This document shows, one piece after another, positions 47,320 to 56,279 of a DNA stretch of 64,000 bases. The stretch is from Colwellia polaris (GTDB taxonomy: Bacteria > Pseudomonadota > Gammaproteobacteria > Enterobacterales > Alteromonadaceae): positions 227,216 to 291,215 of the forward strand of contig NZ_NBOE01000005.1 in NCBI RefSeq assembly GCF_002104515.1. The letters are read 5' to 3'. A model generated the notes under the pieces. That model was not told the origin of the DNA. It saw only the letters and a program-made list of their open reading frames with translations, and did no database searches. Positions within the stretch are counted from its first letter, which is position 1, and the number at the start of each line of letters is the position of its first letter. Both the position numbers and the translations under genes were made by a program.

Positions 47320-49008
47320 ATGATGATATTTTTACAGAAACTTAAAAATTTAACCTTAACAACAAACCAATTGTTATTTTTTACTTGCTGTTATATTGCG
47401 CTAATTTTAAACCTGCCCTTTTTAACAAAAGCCACTAACGCTATTACCGCTTTAGATGATTACAATATTATGTTTTTAATCTCATTACCGGTATTTTTAT
47501 TATCTTTAACTGTATTAGTTCAAGGGGTGTTCTCATTTCGATGGCTAACCAAACCTTTGCTTATAGTTACGGTACTTATCTCATCACTGATATTCTATGG
47601 CACGATAACTTACGGCATTGTTTTTGATTATACTATGGTACAAAATACCGTTGAGACAGACACTGCTGAAGCACTATCTTACCTTAACGTTTACGCCAGT
47701 TTATTTTTCTTATTTTTTGGTATTTTACCTGCTTTTTTAATCTATAAAGTAAAATTAACCTATAAGCCTTTTATTAGAGAATTATTAAGCCGTTTAAAAG
47801 TTATTAGCTTGAGCTTGGGGACAGTATTATTAATCGCCAGCGTTTTTTATTCTAACTACGCTGCTGTTGGCAGAAACAATAAAGATTTATTAAGCTATAT
47901 TACGCCTTATAAAATGATAGATGCCAGTTATAAATTTGTTAGAAATCATTACTTTTACCCGCCGCTTAAATTTCAAGTGTTAGACACTTTACCTACTATT
48001 GTGCGCGATAATTCCCGTAAACATGTGACGGTTATGGTACTAGGTGAAACCGCAAGAGCGCAGAGCTTTTCACTTAATGGCTATAGTAAGCCGACAAATA
48101 TAAATACCGAAAAGCACGGGGTAATATCGTTTTCAGATGTTAGTTCATGTGGCACAGCTACTGCGGTATCTGTACCTTGCATGTTCTCTAGATTAAACAA
48201 AAAAAACTACAATAAACGTAGTGCGACAGCGCAACAAAACGCCATAGATTTAATACATTTAGCAGGCGCTGATGTATTATGGATTAGCAATAATAATGGT
48301 AGTTGCAAAGGCGTATGTACCCGTGTAAAAACAATTCAAGTAGCAACTGATAAATCTAACCCTTTATGTGATGGTGAATATTGTTTTGACGAAGCTTTAC
48401 TTGCGCATTTAAAACAAAAGCTGAACTCACTTACACATGAAAATACCTTGATAGTTTTACATATGATTGGCTCTCATGGTCCTACCTATTTTAAACGATA
48501 TCCGAGTGATAAGAACGTATTTACGCCTGACTGTCAGCGTAGCGACATTCAAAATTGTAGCCCTGAGCAACTGCTTAACAGTTACGACAATACTATTGCC
48601 TATACTGATTTTGTTCTCTCAAAAGTTATCAACGAATTAAGTGTTTTAGATAAAAAAGATAATATTGAATCTTCAATGCTTTATATATCAGATCATGGCG
48701 AATCGTTAGGCGAAAGTGGTGTATATTTACATGGTCTGCCCTATGCCTTCGCCCCCGTAGAACAAACGCATGTCCCGATGATATTTTGGACCGACAATAC
48801 CCAAGCTGATTTTAATACTGAGTGTTTGCGAGATTTGTCAAAATCACCTATGAGCCATGACAATATTTTTGATACTTTGCTCAGTATTATGTCAGTTAAA
48901 TCGAAAGCATATCGTATTGAAAACGATCCGTTTATTGACTGTAAATCCGAGCATGCAATAGCACGAACTACGCCTTCTAACTCATTAAAGATGGAGATTA
49001 CAAACTAG
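47320..49008 (+). CDS. eptA: Phosphoethanolamine transferase (lipid A modification)
   Basis: 562 residues. Five N-terminal helices (to about residue 190) followed by a periplasmic alkaline-phosphatase-fold domain. Catalytic features: metal-binding E in VLGETARAQSFSLNGY near residue 243, nucleophile threonine in SSCGTATAVSVPCMFS, and YISDHGESLGE near the C-terminus; paired cysteines fit the EptA disulfides. It moves phosphoethanolamine from phosphatidylethanolamine to lipid A, lowering negative charge and releasing diacylglycerol. dgkA overlaps its stop by one base. MM start: either ATG (47320 or 47323) may be used. Confidence 0.93.
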   Translation: MMIFLQKLKNLTLTTNQLLFFTCCYIALILNLPFLTKATNAITALDDYNIMFLISLPVFLLSLTVLVQGVFSFRWLTKPLLIVTVLISSLIFYGTITYGIVFDYTMVQNTVETDTAEALSYLNVYASLFFLFFGILPAFLIYKVKLTYKPFIRELLSRLKVISLSLGTVLLIASVFYSNYAAVGRNNKDLLSYITPYKMIDASYKFVRNHYFYPPLKFQVLDTLPTIVRDNSRKHVTVMVLGETARAQSFSLNGYSKPTNINTEKHGVISFSDVSSCGTATAVSVPCMFSRLNKKNYNKRSATAQQNAIDLIHLAGADVLWISNNNGSCKGVCTRVKTIQVATDKSNPLCDGEYCFDEALLAHLKQKLNSLTHENTLIVLHMIGSHGPTYFKRYPSDKNVFTPDCQRSDIQNCSPEQLLNSYDNTIAYTDFVLSKVINELSVLDKKDNIESSMLYISDHGESLGESGVYLHGLPYAFAPVEQTHVPMIFWTDNTQADFNTECLRDLSKSPMSHDNIFDTLLSIMSVKSKAYRIENDPFIDCKSEHAIARTTPSNSLKMEITN

Positions 49009-49373
49009 TGTTTGACAATACCAAAAAGCCTAAGGGCTTAAAAAGAATAGTTTTAGCTTCGTTTAACTCATTTCGAGCAATAAAATGGTTATACCAAAAT
49101 GAATCAGCATTTCGACAAGAGTTATTGTTACTGATGATTGCCATTCCAATATCTTTTGCATTCGACATCAGTGCTAAAGAGCAAGTGACGTTGATACTAG
49201 CCGTACTGTTTATTATTTTTACCGAAATAGTCAATACCGCAATTGAAGCAGTAGTCGACCGAGTTGGTTTAGAGATACATCCATTGTCTGGGTTAGCAAA
49301 AGATTTAGGCTCAGCCGCCGTTTTATTAAGCTTAATAATTGCTAGCAGTATTTGGTTTGTAATATTACTTTGA
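49008..49373 (+). CDS. dgkA: Diacylglycerol kinase
   Basis: 121 residues (E. coli DgkA 122), three helices, with the catalytic stretch FTEIVNTAIEAVVDRVG. It phosphorylates diacylglycerol to phosphatidate in the inner membrane. The GTG start shares the G of the eptA TAG stop, and GGAG lies 11 bases upstream inside eptA, so the two are translationally coupled. This makes metabolic sense: EptA (and LTA-synthase-like enzymes) generate diacylglycerol that DgkA recycles. Confidence 0.94.
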   Translation: MFDNTKKPKGLKRIVLASFNSFRAIKWLYQNESAFRQELLLLMIAIPISFAFDISAKEQVTLILAVLFIIFTEIVNTAIEAVVDRVGLEIHPLSGLAKDLGSAAVLLSLIIASSIWFVILL

Positions 49374-49444
49374 TAGCAGCTAAGTAGCCGATAAACAGCT
49401 TAAACACTTGCCAGTATAGTACTGACAATAAAAAGTTAACTTAG

Positions 49445-49477
49445 CTTAATTTCAGTTTAAATTAAGCTTTTCTTAAG
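49445..49477 (+). promoter_or_regulatory. PmrA-type boxes upstream of the LTA-synthase-like gene
   Basis: CTTAAT-TTCAG-TTTAAA (49445-49461) runs directly into ATTAAG-CTTTT-CTTAAG (49461-49477). Both have the five-base spacer and the second is the best box in the window. The start codon is 48 bases downstream. Confidence 0.7.
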
Positions 49478-49525
49478 TTTCGTTTAATAAAGTAGCACCG
49501 TGTTCTAATTGCGGTATTACTTTTA

Positions 49526-51514
49526 ATGTTCAAAACAACGATTTATTTACTTCGCCCATTTATTCTATTTTCTGCATTACTTTTACTAACGTTATTCATT
49601 TCTCGAATGGGATTAGCGCTTTGGCAGATTGAACGGTTCGAAAACTTTAGTGCTCTATTAACGCTAGTTACACACGGTGTTAGGATTGATTTAAGTGTTC
49701 TGGGTTATTTACTGGTTTTACCTGCCACTTTACATCCTTGGTTCATACTTTCTAAATATCATAAAAAATGGCTAATAATCTTAAAGGCACTATTTTTCTT
49801 TATTTTTATCTGCGTATTCTTTTTTGAACTGGCTACCCCTGCTTTTATTAATGAATATGGCTTTAGGCCTAATCGGTTATTTATTGAGTATTTACCCTAT
49901 CCTAACGAGGTTTTTAAAATGTTAGTTAACGGCCATTTACTCACCTTAGTTGTCGTTTTATTAACGTTAGGCTTAAGCGCAAAATACCTTGGTTCTTATT
50001 TAAATAGCGTTATTCAGCATAAAAAACAGCAGCATAAAGTAACAATATTGGCATCGGGCTTATCATCTGTATTTTTATTATTAGTATTAGTCCTTTGTGC
50101 TCGTGGTACGCTTGGCCATCGCCCTATAAACCCAGCATTAGTCTATTTTTCAACTGATCCGTTAATTAACTCATTAACGTTAAACTCTATTTATAGCGTG
50201 GCGCATGCCTTTAAACAATTGGGTGATGAAAAGAATGCTTCAAAACTTTATGGCAGTATGAGTACTGATAAAGTCATTAGACTCGTGCGACAAGAAACGG
50301 GGTTAGCTATAGAAAACTTTAGCAATAAATCATTGCCTTCACTCGCGTCACGTTTACCGGTTTATCAAGGTAAACCTAAAAATTTGGTTATTATTTTAGA
50401 AGAAAGTTTAGGAGCGCAATTTGTTTCGTCTTTAGGCGGTTTAACTTTAACACCAGAAATTGACAAGCTTAATGATGAAGGCTGGGCTTTCAAAAATTTA
50501 TATGCCACAGGTACGCGCTCTGTTCGAGGTATAGAAGCAGTAATTACAGGTTTTACACCAACACCTGCAAGAGCTGTTGTTAAGTTAGATAAATCGCAAA
50601 CCGGCTTCTTTACTATTGCAAGTTTATTGGCCAAGCAAAATTATCACACACAATTTATTTATGGTGGAGAAAGTCATTTCGACAACATGAAGAGCTTTTT
50701 TTTAGGTAATGGCTTTAGTGATATTGTTGACTTTAAAGATATTGAAAATCCGCAGTTTGTTGGGTCTTGGGGCGCTAGTGATGAAGATGTATTCAATCAA
50801 GCCAATGTTGAACTCAATAAACTTCACAACCGTAAGCAACCTTTCTTTAGCTTTATATTTTCATCGAGTAACCATGACCCTTTTGAAATTCCTGAAGGTA
50901 TAATTACACCTATTCAATACAGTAAAGAGCAACTTGTTCAATACGACGAAAAAGAGCTATCACGCCATAAAGCAATACAATATGCTGATTATGCTTTAGG
51001 TAAATTTATAGCGACAGCAAAACAGCAACCTTATTGGCAAAACACAATATTTTTAGTCGTCGCTGATCATGACGCTAGAGCATTAGGTAGAGACCTTGTA
51101 CCGATCAAAAACTTTCATATTCCTGGCGTTATTCTTAACTCAGAAAAACAACCTTTTGTTGATAACAGAATTGTCAGCCAAATCGACTTAGCGCCAACAT
51201 TATTATCGTTAATTGGTGTAACCAACTATTCTCCAATGCTAGGGCATGATCTTAATAGAAGCGATATTTCTGAACGGGCTATAATGCAATACGCAGATAA
51301 TTTTGCCTATATGAATGCCAAGGGCGTGAGCATTTTACAACCACAAAAAGAGCCACTAAGTTTTAATTACGACTTAAAAAGTCAGCAACTAATGCCGGTA
51401 TTAGATAACAAAGCCTTAACAGATATTGCTTTAGCACATGCTTTATGGGGAAGTTTAGCTTATGAGAATAAGTGGTTTGCTCTGCCTGATGATGTGATTA
51501 GCAATATAAAATAA
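49526..51514 (+). CDS. LTA-synthase-family phosphoglycerol/phosphoethanolamine transferase
   Basis: 662 residues. Five membrane helices in the first 215 residues, then a periplasmic sulfatase-fold domain. Metal/catalytic residues: E in VIILEESLGAQ, nucleophile threonine region YATGTRSVRGIEA, HxD-like VVADHDARALG. This is the LtaS/OpgB superfamily; in Gram-negative bacteria such enzymes move phosphoglycerol or related groups onto periplasmic glucans or envelope glycans and release diacylglycerol. It follows eptA-dgkA with its own PmrA-like promoter, so it probably belongs to the same envelope-charge response. Acceptor unknown. Confidence 0.85.
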   Translation: MFKTTIYLLRPFILFSALLLLTLFISRMGLALWQIERFENFSALLTLVTHGVRIDLSVLGYLLVLPATLHPWFILSKYHKKWLIILKALFFFIFICVFFFELATPAFINEYGFRPNRLFIEYLPYPNEVFKMLVNGHLLTLVVVLLTLGLSAKYLGSYLNSVIQHKKQQHKVTILASGLSSVFLLLVLVLCARGTLGHRPINPALVYFSTDPLINSLTLNSIYSVAHAFKQLGDEKNASKLYGSMSTDKVIRLVRQETGLAIENFSNKSLPSLASRLPVYQGKPKNLVIILEESLGAQFVSSLGGLTLTPEIDKLNDEGWAFKNLYATGTRSVRGIEAVITGFTPTPARAVVKLDKSQTGFFTIASLLAKQNYHTQFIYGGESHFDNMKSFFLGNGFSDIVDFKDIENPQFVGSWGASDEDVFNQANVELNKLHNRKQPFFSFIFSSSNHDPFEIPEGIITPIQYSKEQLVQYDEKELSRHKAIQYADYALGKFIATAKQQPYWQNTIFLVVADHDARALGRDLVPIKNFHIPGVILNSEKQPFVDNRIVSQIDLAPTLLSLIGVTNYSPMLGHDLNRSDISERAIMQYADNFAYMNAKGVSILQPQKEPLSFNYDLKSQQLMPVLDNKALTDIALAHALWGSLAYENKWFALPDDVISNIK

Positions 51515-51589
51515 TAATGTTGATTACAGATCAGCCATAGTTGACTTAATAAATCATGAATAGATCAGAATTAACGAAAACGGGTAAAT

Positions 51590-51635
51590 AACCTGAACAC
51601 TGGATAAGCAGCGCTCATTATCCAGCGTTCAGGCT
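51590..51635. repeat. Dispersed palindromic repeat, copy 2
   Basis: Arms AACCTGAACACTGGATAA and TTATCCAGCGTTCAGGCT with a ten-base loop, the same family as 12284-12345. It again lies in a gap between two convergent genes (LTA-synthase-like and rnk), where it could also act as a transcription end. Confidence 0.85.
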
Positions 51636-51706
51636 AAATATAAAATTAACGTTAATGTTGTAAAGTGAAAAATAAAGCTTAACTGGCATTTATGCTGATA
51701 AGCCAT

Positions 51707-52084
51707 TTACTCCTTATATTCAACAGTATCAATATGCACAACAGTTGATTTATTTTTGTCTAGTGGCCACTCAATTTCTTGGCCAATTGATAAGCCAATT
51801 AATGCACTTCCAACGGGAGTTAGAATTGACAAAGTGCCACTTTCCTTAACATCTCTAGGGTAAACTAATGTTAAAGAGAAAGTTTTATGTGTTGATTGCA
51901 TGGTAAATGTCACGGTTGAATTCATCCGCACTACATTGATAGGCAGCTTATTTTTCGGGACAATCTTTGCTCTATCTAGTTCGTCTATCAGTAAGTCATG
52001 TGAAGGCATAAAGTCTTCTTTCTCTAACATAGCCTGTATGCCATCGTAATCTTCATTACTAACAATTATTTTTGGTTTAATCAT
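51707..52084 (-). CDS. rnk: Rnk-type regulator with GreA/GreB C-terminal domain
   Basis: 125 residues (E. coli Rnk 136). A short N-terminal helical part (DYDGIQAMLE, LLIDELDRAKIVP) is followed by the GreA/GreB-like FKBP-fold domain: NSTVTF, LTLVYPRD, SGTLSILTPVGSALIGLSIGQEIEWPL. Rnk binds RNA polymerase and is named as a regulator of nucleoside diphosphate kinase. It lacks the coiled-coil acidic tip that GreA uses for cleavage. A small unknown gene lies 58 bases upstream on the same strand. Confidence 0.9.
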   Translation of the reverse strand: MIKPKIIVSNEDYDGIQAMLEKEDFMPSHDLLIDELDRAKIVPKNKLPINVVRMNSTVTFTMQSTHKTFSLTLVYPRDVKESGTLSILTPVGSALIGLSIGQEIEWPLDKNKSTVVHIDTVEYKE

Positions 52085-52142
52085 TATATACCGCTTATTT
52101 ATTAATTATTTACCCTGTAAATATTTTCATTTTAAAGCCGTA

Positions 52143-52370
52143 TCAAAAATCAGTTTTTAACGTTTTTGAAAGTGCTGAAATTAACTTAACCGCAACAAAC
52201 GCTTCATAAGAATCTACGGGATCAAAACTGCGATCGTATAGCAGCTCAAGTGTATTTAGTCGTTTAGTTATTAAGCTAATATTTGCTTGATTGTCATTGG
52301 TTACATCGTTTGTTGCATTCTCGATTAGCTCTGATGTTTCATAGAGATAATTCCAAAAATTATTTTCCAT
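52143..52370 (-). CDS. Small hypothetical protein
   Basis: 75 residues, not recognised. Predicted all-helical and acidic N-terminal (MENNFWNYLYETSELIENA), with a RxLNTLELLYDRSFDP centre and hydrophobic FVAVKLISALS near the end. A GAACGGG ribosome-site candidate lies six bases before the ATG. The close spacing to rnk suggests co-transcription. No membrane segment or signal is seen. Coding status is likely but not certain. Confidence 0.55.
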   Translation of the reverse strand: MENNFWNYLYETSELIENATNDVTNDNQANISLITKRLNTLELLYDRSFDPVDSYEAFVAVKLISALSKTLKTDF

Positions 52371-53037
52371 ATACCCGTTCTCAGAATTGAATGAGCTGTA
52401 ATAATGTCACTTATAAATTCAAGGGGCTTATGTAAGCCCAGTTAATTTGAACGCTAAAATTATTACTTTGAAATAATGTAAATATATTGAATTTCAGGTG
52501 ACTAAGTAGAAGGAGCTTAGCCACCAAAATTGGGGAAGATGAATACAGATAGTACCCATTTGATAGTTAATACATTAACTAGGATAAAATAACGTGTAAA
52601 CATTGGCCTTTTTTAACCTTTTTGTGCTAACTATTTTGTTGAATTTTTTAATAATGCTACGATTGTTAATACCAATATGCTGCTTAACAAGTATTAATTC
52701 AAGCTTATTTGGTTCTAAATTAAACCATTGATGAAAGCTAAAAACGCTCGCTACGATCAACACTGTAAATATTCTACAACGCAAAATTTAATCAGTTAAT
52801 TTATTAAATTTTACATTACACTAACATGTTGTTGCATACTGTAATAATATGTTTATATCTAGAAAAACAAAGCTTGTTTATACTTTATATATGTTTAACT
52901 TAGAGGCAATTTATACTAAAGATTGACTATAGGTTTAGCTCGGGTAAGCTAGTGATGTTAATCTTAGATTTCAATAAATTAGATATTTATAACTGCATTA
53001 AGTGTCGTGTATTATTATTGTTCAATAAAGGGTAACC
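52371..53037. other. Long intergenic region before the GGDEF/EAL gene
   Basis: 667 AT-rich bases. A perfect stem GGGCTTA-TG-TAAGCCC lies at 52424-52439 without a T-run. A 69-codon minus-strand frame (52575-52784) starts with TTG, lacks a ribosome site and is not called. No other element was recognised; promoters for the flanking divergent genes should lie here. Confidence 0.4.
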
Positions 53038-55416
53038 ATGCGAAGCGTACTGGATACAAAAAATAAAAATAAATATAGCCGCTATCGTTTAAAACTTACG
53101 GGTTCATTGCTAGTTTTACTTGGTGCAATTGCTATCGGCTTTACCTTGTCAATCATTCAGATACAGTCAGGCATTGCTGTTTATCTAGCAGCATTAAATA
53201 ATTGGTCTAATGGCGTCAGTGAATCCATTAGACAATCTAAAAATTATCTACACTCATCTGATCCTATTGAACTGCAATTTATTCGAGAAAAATATCAAAT
53301 TCCGCTAGGAAACCTTCAAGCACGCCTTTTTATTGAGGCTGAAACTTTAGACTATAAGTCTGCATATCGCAGCTTTTTACAAGGAGGTAATCACCCTGAC
53401 GATATCGCTCGTATGATATGGCTATTTCGATTATTTCAAAATGCACCCTATTTTAACGATGCAATAAAAGCTTGGCGCAGCTCTGACCCATGGGTGATTA
53501 AGTTAGGCGATATCATAGAAAAGCTACCTAAAGTTTCTCAAAATTCTGAATCTGAAATACAAGCATTTAAGTCAGCGTTAGATGAAATTACCAATCGCTC
53601 AGCTCAGCCACAAGCTGAATTTCAAATAAAAATGAGTTTAGCTAGCCGCGTAATAACAACAGTACTTTCGATTGCCAGTGTTATATTTTTTATTTTGTTA
53701 GGTGGTATTGCAGCCCTATTACTAAATAAATTAACCGCTACCATGCGTGTTTCTGAATATAAATTTCGAAGCACTTTTGAGAATGCTGCAATCGGCATTG
53801 CTCAATTAGATGCTAATGGCCAAATTATTGAAGCTAATCATGCTTTATGTAATATTTTAAAATACAATTATGGAGAATTATTACAGCTCAGATACAATCA
53901 GCTGATCCACCCAGATGATAGCAATATATTTCATGATGAACGTTCCTTACTCGATCAAAATTTAAGTGAACGTGTTACCTTCAAACAACGTTTACATAGT
54001 ATGGATAAAAGTGTTGTTTGGGTGCAAACCACTATGTCGCGTTTCGAATGGGGTACGCCATCAGAAATACGTTACATTTGTATAATTGAAGATGTTTCTG
54101 AACAACATAGGCTCAGTAACGAATTAAGTTATCAAGCACGCCACGATGACTTAACTGGATTAATCAACCGTAGGTCATTCGACAGTTATTTAAGTGCGGC
54201 TTTGCTTAAGGCACGCACTGAAAACTTATCACATTGCCTTTGTTTTATAGATTTAGACCAATTTAAAGTTATTAACGACACACTTGGCCACTTTGCTGGT
54301 GATCAGCTTTTATTACAAGTGACTAAATTATTCAATCGCCAACTTAGAAAAAGTGACTTATTGGCTCGATTAGGTGGTGACGAATTTGGTTTAATTCTTG
54401 ATTGCTGTGAGCCAGAACAAGCGATTAAAACGGCTGAAAGCCTGCGTAACAGTTTATGCGAATTACCATTTAGTTGGAATGGCCGTGCGTTTAATATTAC
54501 CTGTAGCATTGGTATTACCCCCATTCTAACAACCAGTGAAGATGAAGCTGCATTATTACAAGCCGCAGATTCAGCTTGTCATATGGCAAAAGAGCAAGGC
54601 AGAAATCGCATAATAATGACCTATCAAGATGATATTGAGCTTGCAGCTAGACGCGTTCAAATGGAGTGGATTGAACGTATCCGAAGAGCAATTGAAACTG
54701 ACAAGTTATATCTAGATGCACAAAAAATTGTGTCTTTATCGTCTGATAATACTAGCCACATTGAAGTATTGGTTCGTATGCTAGGAGATAATAATGAAGT
54801 AATTCCTCCTAATGCATTTATCCCTGCTGCAGAGCGTTTTAATCTCGTACATTTAATAGATCGCTGGGTTATCCATAAAGTGTGCTCACACCTGCAAAGT
54901 TACCCGTTAAAACTGAATAATATTGACGTTTGCCACATTAATATTTCCGGCAAAAGCTTTGATCACGAAGATTTTACACAATTTACCATCGAAACAATTA
55001 AGCAATACAATATTCCAGCCAATAGCCTCTGTTTTGAAATAACCGAAACGGCAGCTATCAGTAACTTAACGCAAGTATGCGAATTTATGGAACAACTCAA
55101 AGCTATGGGTAGTAGCTTTGCTTTAGATGATTTTGGTGCCGGCTTATCTTCATTTGCCTATTTAAAACAATTTCCCGTTAAATATCTCAAAATAGATGGT
55201 GCATTTGTTCGAAATATGGCGAACGATAATACCGATAAGGCAATGGTTAACGCTATCAGCAACATAGGAAAAACTTTAGGTAAAGTTATTGTTGCTGAAT
55301 TTGTGGAAGACGAACAAGCCTTAACTTATTTAAAAGAAATGGGAGTGGAATTTGCTCAAGGATATTATTTACATAAACCCGAAAGGCTTGATGGTCTGGT
55401 AAATAATACCCCATAA
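53038..55416 (+). CDS. Membrane GGDEF/EAL cyclic-di-GMP protein with PAS domain
   Basis: 792 residues. Helix one at about 18-40, a periplasmic helical domain to about 200, helix two about 205-230, then PAS/PAC (245-350, FENAAIGIAQLDANGQIIEANHALC), GGDEF and EAL domains. The cyclase site is intact (LARLGGDEFGLIL). The phosphodiesterase signature reads EVL in IEVLVRM instead of EAL, but other catalytic segments are kept: NISGKSF, FEITETAA, ALDDFGAGLSSF, LKIDGAFV, VAEFVED. It could make or break c-di-GMP in response to an envelope signal. The gene stands alone. Confidence 0.92.
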   Translation: MRSVLDTKNKNKYSRYRLKLTGSLLVLLGAIAIGFTLSIIQIQSGIAVYLAALNNWSNGVSESIRQSKNYLHSSDPIELQFIREKYQIPLGNLQARLFIEAETLDYKSAYRSFLQGGNHPDDIARMIWLFRLFQNAPYFNDAIKAWRSSDPWVIKLGDIIEKLPKVSQNSESEIQAFKSALDEITNRSAQPQAEFQIKMSLASRVITTVLSIASVIFFILLGGIAALLLNKLTATMRVSEYKFRSTFENAAIGIAQLDANGQIIEANHALCNILKYNYGELLQLRYNQLIHPDDSNIFHDERSLLDQNLSERVTFKQRLHSMDKSVVWVQTTMSRFEWGTPSEIRYICIIEDVSEQHRLSNELSYQARHDDLTGLINRRSFDSYLSAALLKARTENLSHCLCFIDLDQFKVINDTLGHFAGDQLLLQVTKLFNRQLRKSDLLARLGGDEFGLILDCCEPEQAIKTAESLRNSLCELPFSWNGRAFNITCSIGITPILTTSEDEAALLQAADSACHMAKEQGRNRIIMTYQDDIELAARRVQMEWIERIRRAIETDKLYLDAQKIVSLSSDNTSHIEVLVRMLGDNNEVIPPNAFIPAAERFNLVHLIDRWVIHKVCSHLQSYPLKLNNIDVCHINISGKSFDHEDFTQFTIETIKQYNIPANSLCFEITETAAISNLTQVCEFMEQLKAMGSSFALDDFGAGLSSFAYLKQFPVKYLKIDGAFVRNMANDNTDKAMVNAISNIGKTLGKVIVAEFVEDEQALTYLKEMGVEFAQGYYLHKPERLDGLVNNTP

Positions 55417-55446
55417 AATTTACCTATTTCATACAGTAGCTAAGCG

Positions 55447-56226
55447 TTAACTAAACATTTCACTGGCACTATAAGCAACTAAAAACCCTATGGCCGCAAT
55501 AGGGCCAGTTATATCATGCATATCTTCAAATGCTTCTGGGATCATGGTTTGAATTATCATTACCAAAATAGCCCCTGCCGCCACCGCGGTTGCAAATCCA
55601 ATATACTCATTGCCGTATTGCCCTAAAAGCGTAAAGCCTAAATAAGCTGACAACGCCAACACTATGGTAATAACTATCCAAAGTGTAAAAACAAAACTAG
55701 CACTTTTACCTGCTTTTTTCATACCTGCCGAGCTTGATAAGCCTTCAGGAATATTTGACATAAATACGGCAAAAACCGTAACTAAAGCAACACTGCCGCC
55801 TTCCAACATACTGACACCAATAGCCGCAGATTCTGGAATACCATCTAAAAGCGCACCTAAAGCAATGGCCATACCGGCAGATGAAGCTACCCTAGCTTTA
55901 TCCGTTTTTACTGTCACATTCTTTGGTACACCTTGTGATCGCTTTCTGTGAAGCCCACCACCATGAGCTACAAAATAGTTAGCAATAGAGTAGACTAAAA
56001 CACCTGCAGAAAACCCACTCACCGCATATAACAGCCCCCCTTGATCTGTCGCCTTAGCCATTAACTCAAATGATAACGCTGAAATGAGAACACCGGCACC
56101 AAATGCCATAATGCTAGAAATAACTTTATGCGGTAACTTGATAAAATAACCAACTATCGCGCCAAGTATCAATGCAAGGCCTGAAACGCCACCCCAAATT
56201 GCAGCTTCTAATGCTTGATTAACCAT
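55447..56226 (-). CDS. ZIP-family divalent metal transporter
   Basis: 259 residues, eight predicted helices. ZIP signature segments: ALGALLDGIPESAAIGVSM (helix IV) and MSNIPEGLSSSAGMKKAG (helix V) supply the metal site. The variable cytosolic loop has a few histidines (HGGGLHRKRSQG) for metal sensing. Substrate is probably zinc, perhaps iron or manganese, imported across the inner membrane; direction and substrate are not provable from sequence. It lies 53 bases after the mechanosensitive channel gene on the same strand. Confidence 0.85.
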   Translation of the reverse strand: MVNQALEAAIWGGVSGLALILGAIVGYFIKLPHKVISSIMAFGAGVLISALSFELMAKATDQGGLLYAVSGFSAGVLVYSIANYFVAHGGGLHRKRSQGVPKNVTVKTDKARVASSAGMAIALGALLDGIPESAAIGVSMLEGGSVALVTVFAVFMSNIPEGLSSSAGMKKAGKSASFVFTLWIVITIVLALSAYLGFTLLGQYGNEYIGFATAVAAGAILVMIIQTMIPEAFEDMHDITGPIAAIGFLVAYSASEMFS

Positions 56227-56279
56227 GGTAAATCCTACTTAATATCTTGTTAACTTATAGCCCTATCGACATGATTATA

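Noticed and set aside
52575..52784. 69-codon minus-strand frame with a hydrophobic start
   Set aside because: TTG start, no ribosome site, no recognisable domain, biased AT composition like the surrounding intergenic DNA.
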